Positions 33,630 to 45,303 of a DNA stretch of 64,000 bases are shown here, in pieces (position 1 is the first letter of the stretch; every line of letters begins with the position of its first letter). Source of the stretch: Aurelia coerulea (Eukaryota > Cnidaria > Scyphozoa > Semaeostomeae > Ulmaridae); assembly GCA_039566865.1 (NCBI GenBank), contig CM076944.1:11182501-11246500 (forward strand). Direction: 5' to 3'. A program made the translations under genes and the position numbers. The notes below the pieces were generated by a model. It ran no database searches, was not told the DNA's origin, and saw nothing but the letters and a program-made list of their open reading frames with translations.

Positions 33630-36238
33630 GGCGTTCAGTCGAAATATTGACCATTCAAACGGCTTGTAGGTACTCTTAACCAACGGAGTCTAACCAACAA
33701 CCGGCAATTTGCTCTACTTTTGGCCTTCCGAAATGACAAGAATACTTTGTTTTGGAACAACGCTTTGTGTTCATTATCTATCAAAAGGAGTTTTGAATTT
33801 TCTTTTAAAATGGCATGAACTTTGTTAAGAGCTGGATGGTACGTAAGAACCAGAGGTATTATCTTGTCATCCTTATCCTTAGGTTGCCTATCCAAAAGAC
33901 TTAAGCAATCGCGGCCGCGAACTTTGCTGATTTGCTCCAGAACCTCATTCTCACCATAGCCCCTATTAAAAAGCCACCCCTTAAGTCCCCCTACCCTCTC
34001 ATTAAAAAAGCGGTCCTCAGAACAAATCCGCCCAATTCGCAGGGCCTGGCTATACGGTATTCCCTTTTTAGTATGACCAGGATGACATGAGGTACGATGA
34101 AGGAATTGGTGAGTATCTGTCGGCTTAGTAAACAAATCCGTGATTAATCGATCACCGTCCCTTATCACCTGAACATCGAGATAATTTTTCCTCTCCTTTG
34201 ACCAATCCGCTGTGAATTTTATCGAAGGGTGGGCTTGGTTAAGGAAGCCTATATATCGATGCAATTTCTCTTCACCATGCTGCCAGATTAAGAAAATATC
34301 ATCGTTATACCGCCACCATAACCAAGGTTTATCCGGGGCTTGGGATAATAATTTTTCTTCCAATCCCGCCATAAAAAGAATCGCATAAGATGGAGCGCAT
34401 TTTGTACCTATAGCTGTACCCCTCAACTGATGATAAAATTCACCATCAAACTCGAAAAAATTGTTCTTAAGAACAACGCGCGTCAGTTCCATAAGAGAAT
34501 CAACGGAAATACTTGTATCCTCTCGATGTTCAAGAGCTACCCCCAAAGCTTCCAACTTCCTCGTGTGGAATGCTAGGATACAACCCCACAACATCTATTG
34601 TACAGAGAAAAGCGTCATTGGGAAATCTCTCCTAGTTCTGAGATTCTGTAGAGAAAATGGTTGGTGTCTTTGATGTACAAAGTCACTTTTTTAGCCAATG
34701 GTTGTAACTGGTGATCAAGAAACTCCGAAATATTCTCCGTAAAAAAGCAGCAATTAGAAATAACCGGTCTCCCAGGGACGCTATTTAACCTCTTATGAAT
34801 CTTTGGAAGCAGATAGAACCGTCCCAGTCTTGGGTTATTGACCATCAAGTAATTAAGAGTAGAATCGTCAATATCCCCTCGATCTTTTATAGTTTCTAAC
34901 GTTCCGGAAATAATCTGCTGAAGCCTGTCCAAGGGATCGTCATCAAGCTTCGCATACACTCCTGAATCGCCCAATTGCCCTTTTTGTGCTTCCCTAATAT
35001 AGCCCCCCCCCTCTATCCCAAACAACCACCCCTGACCACTTGCCCGCTTCCTTGATGACGATGGACCGGTCAGACTTCAGATTCTTACTTGCTAAATAAT
35101 CTTCTCTTCTGATATTCCTAAAATTTTGTCCATTTGCCGAAATTTTTATTATTTCTTCCTCAAATTTACTTATGTAAAGTTCAATGGCCGCATCTTTATT
35201 ACGTGGATTAAACTTACTTCGCGGCCTAAATGCAGGATTTTCTGAGAAATCTTCTGACTCCCTAAAATGCCATTTTAGTCTTCGGCGTCTTCCAAAATTT
35301 TCCAAATCTATTTTTATTTGAAAATAATTTAACTTCTTTTGGTGTCACAACAAACTTTAAACCCTTCGATAAAACAGAAATTTTAGCCTCAGTTAAAACC
35401 CTATTTGATACATTAATAACTTGGTCACCAACAAACCTCCCAGTTAATCGATCATTATTGTCAATTGTCACGATATTTGGCTGTTGAACTTCACCAATTT
35501 CATCCAGCGATTCGGTTCCATAAGTATGTCAATTTGTTGCTTCTCCAAAAGTTCTTATTGGTGTACTGGTGCGTGTAATTACCTCTTCTTCCCCCATAAA
35601 TAGTATTCTATTGATTTCCCTAAGATCTAACTCTTCCGTTTGTGTGCTCTGGGCGTTTCTATTCTCACCATCTCCCACCATCGTCGGTATTCTAATAATT
35701 TATTCAGCGCCCTCAGTTTCCGATACTGTCTCACGCTCATCTGTGTTATAAAATACAGCTCTCAACGATTCAAGGTCTGCCAGGAAACTAAAATCCTTTC
35801 GAAAATCATGTTCCAAATCAACGTTGTAGTTACCACCAGATAAAATGTTCATCTTTTTATGTCTAGTCCCCATTGTACTGTCTGCAACTAACAGAACATT
35901 ATTGTGAATGACGGCTACGGTTTCAGTTATGAATTCAAAATCTTTCACTTGTGACAGCAACGATGTGATAATATTCCAGAAATCCGTTTGTTAGTTCCGT
36001 ACTGCTATCTCATATTCTTCTAACAACGTCTGAATTAAATTATACTCTGCATTGTGCAAGATTTCACTCCATTTCTTCAAAATTCTTCAGAAGTATTTCC
36101 TATCTGTGCAGATTTCTTTAGCCTAAGTCCTTTCGGAGTAACATTTATCTCGCGAGAAACTTTCAAAAAATACCTTGTTATTCTTTGTGCGAGGTTAATA
36201 AGGTTCTTACGTAGTAAGTCTCGGTTGTCCTCTTCCAT
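33630..36238 (-). pseudogene. Penelope-like element, RT with N-terminal part, no GIY-YIG
   Basis: Minus strand, starting at an ATG at 36238. N-terminal helical pieces lie at 36238-36070 and 35960-35700. Then come the conserved PLE segment TEAKISVLSKGLKFVVTPKE (35400-35340), RT blocks with RFYLLPKIHK and GRPVISNCCFFTENISEFLD (34840-34720), motif A (TIDVVGLYPSIPH, about 34600-34560), the GTKCAPSYAILFMAG block, and motif C with YNDDIFLIW (34310). The C-terminal RT (DLFTKPTDTHQFLHRTSCHP) is present. Coding fades near 33700, before the GIY-YIG nuclease. At least four frame breaks. Upstream it meets an (AAT)n tract. Confidence 0.85.
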
Positions 36239-36272
36239 CTGCCCTCTCAATTGGAAAATAAAAATAAATTAA

Positions 36273-36276
36273 AATA

Positions 36277-36307
<31 letters not shown>

Positions 36308-36340
36308 TGATAATAATAATAATGATAATAATAATAATAA
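36273..36340 (+). repeat. (AAT)n tract
   Basis: An imperfect AAT tract (a few TGA interruptions) between the Penelope-like element and a LINE 3' tail fragment. Confidence 0.9.
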
Positions 36341-36476
36341 AGGAGTACTGCACAGAAGGACAGTAATAAGAAGAAGGACAGAAATGCTTCCCATCCTAGA
36401 CCACGGGGAGTGGTTCGATGAGAGACATAATTCAGACAATTGGCCGGTTGTTAGATCAATACCGCGTAAAAGCAGC
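36341..36476 (+). mobile_element. 3' tail fragment of a restriction-endonuclease LINE
   Basis: A 136-bp piece between two (AAT)n tracts. It contains TCATCCTAGACCACGGGG-like text and ends GCAGCATAATAAT, resembling the 3' UTR layout of the LINE copies at 39167-39265. Assignment is by position and ending only. Confidence 0.35.

Positions 36477-36507
<31 letters not shown>
36477..36507 (+). repeat. (AAT)n tract
   Basis: A 31-bp TAA/AAT tract immediately before a 5'-truncated LINE. Confidence 0.9.
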
Positions 36508-36508
<1 letters not shown>

Positions 36509-37667
36509 CAAGCTCAGAAACAAGCAAATGCTTGGGAGGTTGTCAAGTGATGAGAGACTTTACATGAATCGAAAGGAAGGAGGCAGAGGGCTGATAAGTT
36601 TCAGAGATGTGTATAAAATGACCAAGGTTCGTGTTGCAACTTATATGGCAAAGTCATCAAGTGTATGGATCAACGAAACTTGGAAGAGAGAGTGCAGAAA
36701 TGAATACTGTTCAATTAAACGAGAAGCTGAGGATTCACTGAAGGACCTAGGACTAAATATACAGTTTGACAAGGATAAAGTAATGCTAGACGACAAAGAA
36801 ATGATGAAATGATGGAAAGAGTGTTGGAAAACAATTAAGGGGAGAACGAAAGCTGGAATTGAAAGCAAAAGGAAAGAAAATTACTCAGAGAAGCAAATGC
36901 CAAGTTTGATGTTCAGAAATCAAGAACCTGAATGCAGTGCATGTTTAAACTGCAATATGGGCCCTAGGAAAACATCTTCAATAATTAATCTACAAGAACA
37001 AATGGTCGAAACGCGAAAAAGGAAAGCCATTAGAGGCATTGCGGTAAGAGATGAGAACTGCAGACTTTGCGGAGAGTACAGTGAAACAGTTGAACACGTA
37101 CTCGCTGGATGCAGAGTTATTGCCGGCACAGAGTATTTGCGAAGGCATGATAACGCCCTGAAGGTATTGGCTGTTGCATGGTGCAAACAACAAGGAATAT
37201 TGGATGATAAGATCTTATGGTATAAGCAAAACTGGGGGAAAGGCCATGTTGTCGAAGGTAATGAAAGCATGATGCTGTGGGATTTTGAATACAAACTGAG
37301 AGTAACTGAAAGAGCGAGGAGACCGGACTTAACACTGGAAGATGGTGCAAATAAAAAGATTTGGATAGTAGACATGGCGTGCCCACAAGAAGATAATATA
37401 AGTGATAAACACAGAGAAAAACTGAACAAATACCAGCAGCTGACATTCACAACTAGAGAGAAAAGACCAGGATATGACGTTGAGATCTTGCCGTTGATAA
37501 TTGGGTGTTTGGGGGGTGGAATGAAACGATCAGAGGAACAAGTTACAAAGATAATGAATAACAGGAAAGACGTAGAAGAGATATGTCAAACTATGCAAAA
37601 GACGGTGCTGATGGAAAGTGATACCATCATGAAGAAATTTATGAGCGGAATTATCCAGCAATCATGA
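36508..37667 (+). pseudogene. RLE-type LINE (R4/Dong-like), C-terminal part, copy a
   Basis: It begins directly after an (AAT)n tract. The first frame (36508-36812) has the RT thumb string MNRKEGGRGLISF. After a stop, 36897-37667 encodes a Cys/His cluster (CRLCGEYSETVEHVLAGC) followed by a restriction-like endonuclease: RARRPDLTL with the PD motif, IWIVDMACP with the second Asp, and a Lys/Tyr helix (KYQQLTF). This order (RT, CCHC, restriction-like nuclease) marks the R2/R4/NeSL groups. The RT core and the 5' part are missing. The MITE at 37682 entered just past its stop. Confidence 0.75.
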
Positions 37668-37681
37668 CTCTATGACTTTGT

Positions 37682-38205
37682 AGCATAGGTTCCAAATCTT
37701 TAACTCGGCGTAAAAAGGTGGGTGTAAAATTCAATGACCTATTTCTTCTGATTGAATGGCTTAAGAGAAACTTTAGGTTTTTATCTGTAATTCTACCGTT
37801 GGACTTTCGAGAAATTTTGAGTATTTTTCAAAATTATAGCGTATTTTCCATTTCAGCTCATTTTAGGATGTGACGTCATCAAATTTCTAAATCATAAACC
37901 AGATGAGGGAGAGACTTTTGCTTAATATCATATTGTAGGCATCCATAAATCATATTTCTCTTCGAAATTATTTCATGTTGCGTCACACGGTTTAGAAATT
38001 ACGATGGTTTAAAGTTTTTTTGATAATTTTTCTTGAATTCTTGAAAAAGAAGAAAAACACTCTAATTCTGAAAATATTAAAGATTTCAGAAAAATCCAAC
38101 GGTAGAATTATAGAGAAATAGCTATAATTCTTTGAAGTCACTCAGTTCAAAGGAATAGGTCACTCAATTTTACACCAGCCCTTTTAAAGATTTGAAACCT
38201 ATGCT
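37682..38205. mobile_element. MITE with 9-bp target duplication (Mutator-like)
   Basis: TGACTTTGT flanks it at 37673-37681 and 38206-38214. Inverted ends: AGCATAGGTTCCAAATCTTT and AAAGATTTGAAACCTATGCT. Pairing extends inward (GTGTAAAATT and ACCTATTTC with their inverses; ATTCTACCGTTGGA with TCCAACGGTAGAAT). The 9-bp duplication fits Mutator-like transposition. No transposase. Confidence 0.85.
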
Positions 38206-38297
38206 TGACTTTGTAGATATGACTTTTAATTATCAGACTAGCAAAAATTGGTAGTCTACAACATCATTAGGCTGTATTTATAGCAGTTATATCGTTT

Positions 38298-38299
<2 letters not shown>

Positions 38300-38356
<57 letters not shown>

Positions 38357-38364
38357 TAATAATG

Positions 38365-38420
<56 letters not shown>
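38300..38420 (+). repeat. (AAT)n tract
   Basis: About 121 bp of AAT units with a few TGA interruptions, directly followed by LINE copy b. Confidence 0.95.
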
Positions 38421-38421
<1 letters not shown>

Positions 38422-39264
38422 GTCAGTTTGTTAGAGAGATGCCGGAATCAATCGATGCAAAGGAGACATGGAAGTGGCTGAGAAAAGCTGATCTAAAGAT
38501 ACAAACGGAGTCACTTTTGTGTGCAGCACAAGAACAGGCCCTCCGAACAAATTATGTTAAACACCATATTGACAAATCAGCAGAGTCACCACTTTGTAGG
38601 ATGTGCGAAGAGAAAGGCGAAACTGTACATCACATTGTCAGTGAGTGCAAGAAGTTGGCACAGAATGAATATAAACGAAGACACGAAAATGTTGCGAGAA
38701 TGGTGCATTGGCATTTATGCAAGAAATATGATCTAGAAAGGGCAGACAAATGGTATGAGCATTCCCCTGACGGTGTAGTTGAAACTGACGAGGTAAAGCT
38801 ACTATGGGATGTGAACATTCAATGTGATCATGTAATCGAGGCAAGGAGACCGGACATAGAGTTGTTGTGAATAAAGGTGAAAGAAAATGCACTATAATTG
38901 ACATTGCTGTGCCAGGTGATAGTAGGACTAGTGACAAGGAAAAAGAGAAAGTGGATAAATATCAAGATTTGAAAAGGGAAATCAAGAGGATTTGGAACAT
39001 GAGAAGTGTGACAGTAGTACCTGTGATTGTCGGTGCACTTGGAAGTGTAACCAAGAAACTGGATGAATGGCTGGAAAAACTGGACATCACAATAAATACA
39101 GCAATCCTACAGAAGACGACGCTATTAGGAACAGCCAGGATATTGAGAAAAGTACTTGAGTACTAAAAGAGAATGACCCCAAGGGACCCTTGGTCATGGG
39201 TTGTGACCCGCTCCCTTGGGATGTAAATTCGGCGATGAGAACTGCCAGTGCTTAAAGCAGAAAA
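38421..39264 (+). pseudogene. RLE-type LINE (R4/Dong-like), C-terminal part, copy b
   Basis: Starts at the (AAT)n boundary. 38439-38870 encodes the CCHC cluster (CRMCEEKGETVHHIVSEC) and the start of the restriction-like nuclease (EARRPDIELL). A frameshift at about 38867 leads into 38867-39166 with TIIDIAVPGD, the helix KVDKYQDLKREIKR and the family C-terminus GTARILRKVLEY. A 3' UTR of about 100 bp (TTGTGACCCGCTCCCTTGGG) runs into the next (AAT)n tract. The RT is absent. The copy is bounded by AAT tracts on both sides. Confidence 0.8.
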
Positions 39265-39265
39265 T

Positions 39266-39296
<31 letters not shown>

Positions 39297-39320
39297 TGAT
39301 AATAATAATAATAATAATAA
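39265..39320 (+). repeat. (AAT)n tract
   Basis: About 56 bp of AAT units with one AACAATGAT interruption, between LINE copies b and c. Confidence 0.95.
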
Positions 39321-40003
39321 CAGATAGTTGGCAAAGAAATTGACAGCAGATGCAGGATGTGTTACAAGCAGTCTGAAACAATTGACCATATAACATCAGG
39401 ATGTGAAGTATTAGCAAAGTCAGATTATATCGAAAGACACAACAAAGCTGCAGCATATGTACACTGGAATATTTGTAATGATCTAGGAATCAAGACCTCA
39501 GACAAGTGGTATGAGCACCAACCGAACACAGTAACTAACACTGAAACACATACAGTGCTATGGGACATGGCAGTGCATACAGACAGACATATAGGTGCGA
39601 ACAGACCTGATATCATAATCAAGGACAAAGTGAATTCAACCTGCAAGCTGATAGACATGACTGTGCCATGTGATAAAAATGTTCCAATCAAAGAAATGGA
39701 AAAGAAAAGCAAATATCAAGATCTGGAAATTGAGATACAAAGGATGTGGAAAATGAAAACGGACGTAATACCCATTGTGATAGGAGCCCTCGGTACCATC
39801 AGAAAAGGAATGGAAGATAATATCAGAAGCATCTCAGAAAATATGAATCTTCAGACGGTCCAAAAGACATGCTTACTAGGAACTGCAAGGATCCTTCGTA
39901 AAGTACTTAGCATCTGAACTTCGACATGACATGCCTTAGGTGTATTGTTTACACCCGGCCAAAGAAAAAGCAACCAGTATGAACTGTGACATTTAGCACC
40001 ACG

Positions 40004-40004
<1 letters not shown>
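39321..40004 (+). pseudogene. RLE-type LINE (R4/Dong-like), C-terminal part, copy c
   Basis: Starts at the (AAT)n edge in the middle of the CCHC cluster (CRMCYKQSETIDHITSGC). The 186-codon frame then covers the restriction-like nuclease: ANRPDIIIKD, CKLIDMTVPCD, KYQDLEIEIQRMWK, and the shared end GTARILRKVLSI at 39917. About 90 bp of 3' UTR follow and run into the next (AAT)n tract. This frame is unbroken, but the RT is missing. Confidence 0.8.

Positions 40005-40088
<84 letters not shown>
40005..40088 (+). repeat. (AAT)n tract
   Basis: About 84 bp of perfect AAT units. It bounds LINE copy c on one side and the 3' end of a minus-strand Penelope-like element on the other. Confidence 0.95.
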
Positions 40089-40089
<1 letters not shown>

Positions 40090-40400
40090 GCAAGGAAAAC
40101 GAGATATTTTCGTGGGAGTTTTCGGTCTTTCGTGGGTCTTCTTCAGTCATAGTTGGGCGTTCTATAGGTAACTGGGACGTTGGGTGGCTGTTGGGGGGTG
40201 TTGCGTTCTGTGAATTGTCGGGTTGAGAGTTCACTGGGGTGTGGGGTTCGATTGGTATGGCGGGGCAGATGGGGTGGATACAGATTGTGATCAGGTTTTG
40301 GGAGGGGGCTTGTGATGTGTCCTTCCGGGTTCATTCGTGGTGTCGTTCGGGCCGCGGGGTTCTCTCGTGTCGATCCTGGTCGTCCAGACATTTTCATTTG
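40089..40400 (-). mobile_element. Penelope-like element 3' end (minus copy)
   Basis: Read on the minus strand, it contains VWTTRIDTREPRGPND followed by a Pro/Thr-rich stretch and a stop, then CTGAAGAAGACCCACGAAAG near 40150-40130 and TCCTTGCGTATT at the (AAT)n edge. It matches the end of the plus copy at 40527-41165 (same TR/D-AREP string and 3' text). Only the tail, past the GIY-YIG domain, remains. Confidence 0.6.
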
Positions 40401-40526
40401 ATTTGATTTGATTTGTTTTTGATTTTTTCATTTGTTTTGTTTTTGTTTTTGTTCTTGGTTTTTGTTTTTGGTGTTTTGCTTTTGGTTTGTTTTTTATTTG
40501 TTTTTTGTTTTTGATTTGAAGAAGAC
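40401..40526 (+). repeat. T/G-rich low-complexity stretch
   Basis: Runs of TTTGATTTG and TTTTTGTTTTTG type units, between two oppositely oriented Penelope ends. Confidence 0.8.
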
Positions 40527-41165
40527 TTGCACAACATAAATTCAGGTAAATCATGCCTCATTGAAGGAGGGAATTGTTCCACAAAAAATGTTATTTATGC
40601 CGCCGAGTGCAGAAAACACAAACAGTTATACGTAGGCCACACATCGACAACATTGAGTCAAAGATTCAACAAGCATAGAAGCGATGCAAAGCATGATCCG
40701 GACGCCACAGAACTGGGAAGACACTTTTTCGAAAGCCACGGCTGTGATTTCGACAGATACTTAACTGTACACATCTTGCAAAATGTAGAGGGGGATCATG
40801 ACACTCCGGAATTTTATGAAAGTGTCTGGATGACTGGGCTCGACGCGAGGGAGCCTTGTGGTCTGAGCAGTGCCGTGGGTGAATTCGGAGGAACATGTTG
40901 CAGGCTTTTTCCTGGGGCTTGATCATGATTTGTGTTTGCTTTGTCTGTTTCGCCGCATTGATCGGGCTTTGCAGTTTGGCGAACTCTTGGTTCGATGGTT
41001 CGTGGGGCGCAACATTCTCCGGTGGCTGCTTGGCGTTTTGGTTATTTGTGGAACGCTTGGTTGTGGCTGAGGAGGATCTGCGGGAGATCGGGGATGTTCA
41101 TGAAAGTGTCTTGTTTTCATTGCGTGTTATCAACTAGCAAACAAGACGTATCAATCTTTACTTTT
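40527..41165 (+). pseudogene. Penelope-like element, GIY-YIG nuclease and 3' end (plus copy)
   Basis: The 131-codon frame at 40527-40922 encodes a GIY-YIG-type nuclease: NVIYAAECRKHKQLYVGHTS at residues 20-40, where VIY and YVG replace GIY and YIG. It continues with LSQRFNKHRSD and the Glu-containing block EFYESVWMTGLDAREP. PLEs carry this nuclease C-terminal to the RT. The RT is absent because the copy is truncated at 40527. The 3' region runs about 240 bp past the stop into an (AAT)n tract. Key Tyr, Arg and Glu positions of the nuclease look kept, judged by eye. Confidence 0.75.
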
Positions 41166-41171
41166 ACAATA

Positions 41172-41283
<112 letters not shown>

Positions 41284-41391
41284 TGCTGTGAAGCATCCAC
41301 CTATTTCTGTGCAGTGGCTTTGCTTTGCATGATCGATTCTCGATGCTTGTATGTCAATCTGCTTTCAACAATTTTTACTAAGTCACTGCGG

Positions 41392-41700
41392 TCAGCGGCT
41401 TAGCGGCTTTTGATTTGGCATTGTTCCTAAATTTAGACTGGACATAAATATATTTTGCACGAGAACAGGGTTTTTCTTTCTGATAAGAAAACAAATCACT
41501 GCATCAAGCTCTAACTGAATAGAGCTTTCAACATAGACGAAGTCATAGGGTCCAAAAATTGATATTTCCCGTTCTCCAATTTTCAAAGGGGCCTTTGCAA
41601 CCTGCAATACCTTGCACGTGTCCTCAAGTTTGGTTGGAGAATGTTTTGATTCAGCTTCACAAATCAAAACGGCGTCCCCTCATTTTTCCACCGTCTCAAG
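41392..41700 (-). other. Unrecognised open frame, about 100 codons
   Basis: The minus strand encodes a plausible protein segment with KLEDTCKVLQVAKAPLKIG, REISIFGPYDFVYVE and LDAVICFLIRKKNPV. It stays open upstream of its first Met back to about 41695. Neither flank has a strong splice site that I can see, and no domain is recognised. It could be a piece of a host exon or of an unknown transposon. Confidence 0.3.
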
Positions 41701-42124
41701 AGCGTAGTTAACAAGGAATTTTCTGGGGCTATGCCCCAGACCCAACCTTTTATGCAGAGTCGGCCTCATTCTGACTCCCCTGGCAGAGTAATAGATTCAA
41801 ATTCTTCACGCACGCTCCACCAACAACAATTTTTGCCACAGCCCAAAGCCAACGACCAGTACGCAGCACTCACTAATGAAAATTATTTTTAGTAATAATA
41901 ATAATAATGAACATTTACTAATGTGCCAACCATTTCATTTTCTTGTTTACGCAAAAAAAAACAGTTTGGAACAAAACGTGATTTTCACTCCCACTTGGTT
42001 TTAATTTCGGGGGTAGTCATGTTTTCTGGGAATAGAGTTCTTTGTAGTAAAAATGTAATTTTACTTCATATTTAGTTTTACCTTGCCTTGTTTATCACGT
42101 AGTATAAATTCTCGGTTGTCCTTT
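41701..42124. other. No gene recognised
   Basis: Includes a small AGTAATAATAATAATAATG tract at 41892-41910. Otherwise unremarkable. Confidence 0.4.
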
Positions 42125-42337
<213 letters not shown>

Positions 42338-42497
42338 TATAATATCGGATATGATTTGACAACTTAATAGCAAACTTTAAATAAACGTCTTTTAGCCAAA
42401 AAATATGTTCCCTGTACATCACCAGAAATTAGCAGTCCTACTGTCCATGCACTGTTTTGCATCTATTTCGCCATATGATGTTACCACAAATCATGTT

Positions 42498-43004
42498 TTA
42501 CACACTGCACCACTTCATTGTTTCTTTTGTCTCTTCCCCTGATAGTACCAGCCTTTTTAAGTTTCCACTTACATTCTTATGGACGGTCCCGAGTGATCCA
42601 AAGCACATAACACTGATATTTGTTGCAATTCTATGTTTATTCAGTAAGTTTATCAAATTCTGATACTCGTTTAATTTTTCATTGTAAGATGTGTCCATAT
42701 ACAGATCAAAACAGACGGTGAGTTCAACAATTTCACATTCTCTCTTGTTCATCTTTATCTCTAATATATCAGGCTTCCTTTGGTTTAGTTGTTGCAATGC
42801 ATTTCTGATATGCGGTAAAGCTGTTTCTGCCATCTTGTTGACAAATAAAGTTGATTTTGGATTCTTGTTTTTGATTTTTTGGCATAAGAATTCTACTACG
42901 CGATCGTGTCTTCGTGAATATAAATCTTTGTACTTTTTGCAGGAATTCAATAAGTGAGCCATTGATTCAGTTCCTTCATTACTCATTGGGCGTCTTTTAC
43001 CGTG
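42498..43004 (-). pseudogene. RLE-type LINE, restriction-like nuclease fragment, copy e
   Basis: The minus strand encodes a His/Cys remnant (ESMAHLLNSCKKYKDLYSRRHD) and a restriction-like nuclease: NQRKPDILEIKM with the PD motif, CEIVELTVCFD with the second Asp, and the helix YNEKLNEYQNLINLLNK. It then reads SVMCFGSLGTV, the counterpart of the V-GALG-V string in copies b to d. It is more diverged than those, so a separate subfamily. The RT is missing. Its upstream edge at about 43004 is the start of LINE h. Confidence 0.6.
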
Positions 43005-45303
43005 ATCCTTAATAAAAGTAGACTGCACCTGAATCGATATGGTGATGCAATTCTTGCAGGAAATATATGTGTGATGCCATATAAAAATGCTGACTCGAAC
43101 AGACTCCTGATTCTCGTGTTGGAGTGGGGGTGTACATCGAGGCTGTCACAGCCACAGTTTCCTGTGGCAGTGTCCCTCTCTCGTCCTCTTCCAGTAAGGA
43201 CAGTAATGCTATTAACGTTGTTGGACCCCATGAAGCCACTGATAATGATTTTGTTGAAAACGAGGCTACGTCACTCAGTTCAATCAGGTCAAAAAAAACA
43301 CAGAGGTCTGACAATTGCTTACCTAAATATTTACTCCATTCGGAACAAATTTGAATTTTTAAAACCGCTTATTGCTGATAATGTCGATATATTAGCTATT
43401 GCAGAGATTAAAATCGATGGCACCTTCACAACCAGTCAGTTCTTACTGGATAGTTTTTCAAAGCCCATCAGATTTGATCGAAATCAACATGGAGGTGGCT
43501 TACTAATTTATGTCAGAGAGGGTGTTCCCTTCAAAGAGTTATCTGTCTACAAGCCACCAAATGACATCGAATGTGGGATAATTGAAATAAGTCTCAAGAA
43601 GCAAAAATGGCTACTCTTCACCATTTACCGACCTCCCTCTCAATCTGAAAAATATTTCTTTGATGAGATAGGAAAGGGGCTGGATTTTTACAGTAGCAAA
43701 TATGAAAGTTTCTGTCTGATAGGAGATTTCAATTGTGAACCCAAAGATAACATTATCAGCGACTTCATGGATAACTACACTTTGTCAAATCTGATCAAGA
43801 ACCCAACCTGCTTTAAGTCTGATAGTCCTAGATGTATTGATTTGATTCTGACAAACAGAAAAAGAAGTTTTCAGAATACAGTAACAGTGCTTACGGGACG
43901 GTCGGACTTTCATGCTATGATAGTTACAGCACTTAAAGGTGGATATAGGAAAAAAGGACCTAAACTCATTAAATATAGAAATTACGCCAAATTATGTGCA
44001 GAGGACATTAGGAAAGGACCTTTGTGATCAGATTTCGTCTGAACTGCAGGATAATGAGGTCTACGGTGCCTTTGATACTGTAGTTACTGGTACATTTAAT
44101 AGACATGCTCCTCTCAAGACAAAATATTTGCGTCCAGACGATGGCCCCTTTATGACAAAGTCTCTGCGAAAAGCGATGATGCATCGCAAAAAACTACGCA
44201 ATAAATACATTAAGAGTAGAACTGAAGAGAACCTTGAAGCCTTTAAAACGCAAAGGAATTTTTGCGTGAAACTCCTGCACAGGACGAAATCTGATTACTA
44301 TAGGAACCTTGACCTTGGAGACCTTACAGATAATCGTAAATTTTGGAAGATTGTCAAACCGGTGTTTTCAAATGAGATACAAACAAGTTCTGCTGTGACT
44401 CTGATTGAAGATGGAAAAATGATAACCAAAGATGCAAAAATTGCGGAGATCTTTAATCATTATTCTGCGAATATAACAGAGAGTCGAGGAATCTCCGAAG
44501 ACCAGTCTCTCCTATCACAAACAAATGGTTTAAATGACCCATTAGAAAAAGCTATCAAGAAATATGAAAATCATCCTAGCATCAAGATGATTAAAGAGCG
44601 CTGTGAACTGAGCCAATTTGAATTTATGCCAGTGACTGTCAATGAGATACTTTTACAGATTCAGAAAATGAATACAAAAAAGTCATCCCCCTTAAACAGC
44701 ATTCCTGCTAAGAGTCTTAAACAAAATGCCGACATTTTTGCCACCCTCCTCCAGAGAATCTTCAATTCTAATTTGTTAGAGTGCTATTTTCCAAAGGATT
44801 TGAAAGCTGGTGAGATCTCGTCTCTTTTCAAAAATCTTGATGCTTTTATCAAGAAGAGCTATAGACCTTTAACGGTTTTATCATCTGTGTCCAAAATTTA
44901 CGAAAGGGTCTTAGAGAGTCAAATAAAATCGCATGCCCTTGACTTTCTTTCTCCTCTTCTGTGCGGATTTCGAGAGGGCTATGGAACCCAACATGCACTG
45001 TTGCGACTTATAGAAGCCTGTAAGAAAACCTTAGGGGTTTTGCTGGAGCACTACTCATGGATCTTTCAAAGGCTTTTGATTGTTTAAATCACGAGCTTTT
45101 GATTGCAAAATTAAGTGCTTATGGTTTCAGTCCAAGTGCATTGCGGTTGATAGCTATCTCAGTGAGAGGAAGCAGAGGGTTAAGATAAATGGCTCATTCA
45201 GTGCATGGAGAGAAACAATGATAGGTGTACCACAAGGTTCAGTCGTTGGGCCTCTTCTGTTTAATATATACATCAATGATCTCTTTATGCTTTTGAAAGA
45301 TAC
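43005..45303 (+). pseudogene. LINE h: ORF1 end, endonuclease, RT to motif B
   Basis: 43005-43060 has the last SGNH block of ORF1 (LHLNRYGDAILAG). From about 43310 ORF2 begins with the endonuclease: IAYLNIYSIRNKFEF, IAEIKIDGTF, HGGGLLIYV, YRPPSQ, LIGDFNCEP and TGRSDFHAMIV. A frameshift near 43950-44020 separates this from 44000-45087, which carries the linker and RT fingers (SSPLNSIPAKSLK, SYRPLTVLSSVSKIYE, CGFREGYGTQHALLRLIE). Another frameshift near 45050 sits at motif A (DLSKAFDCLNHEL). Motif B follows, then LINE i begins. No single frame is intact. Confidence 0.85.

Noticed and set aside
33620..33720. Possible upstream exon of the host gene, ending AAAG|GTGAGA on the minus strand in the right phase for 32891
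   Set aside because: The donor is good and the phase fits, but the acceptor is weak and the segment merges with the decaying Penelope reading. I could not separate the two.
36920..37450. Long minus-strand open frames opposite LINE copy a (and similar ones at 38638, 39425, 52473)
   Set aside because: They lie antisense to clear nuclease or RT coding and have no domain of their own.
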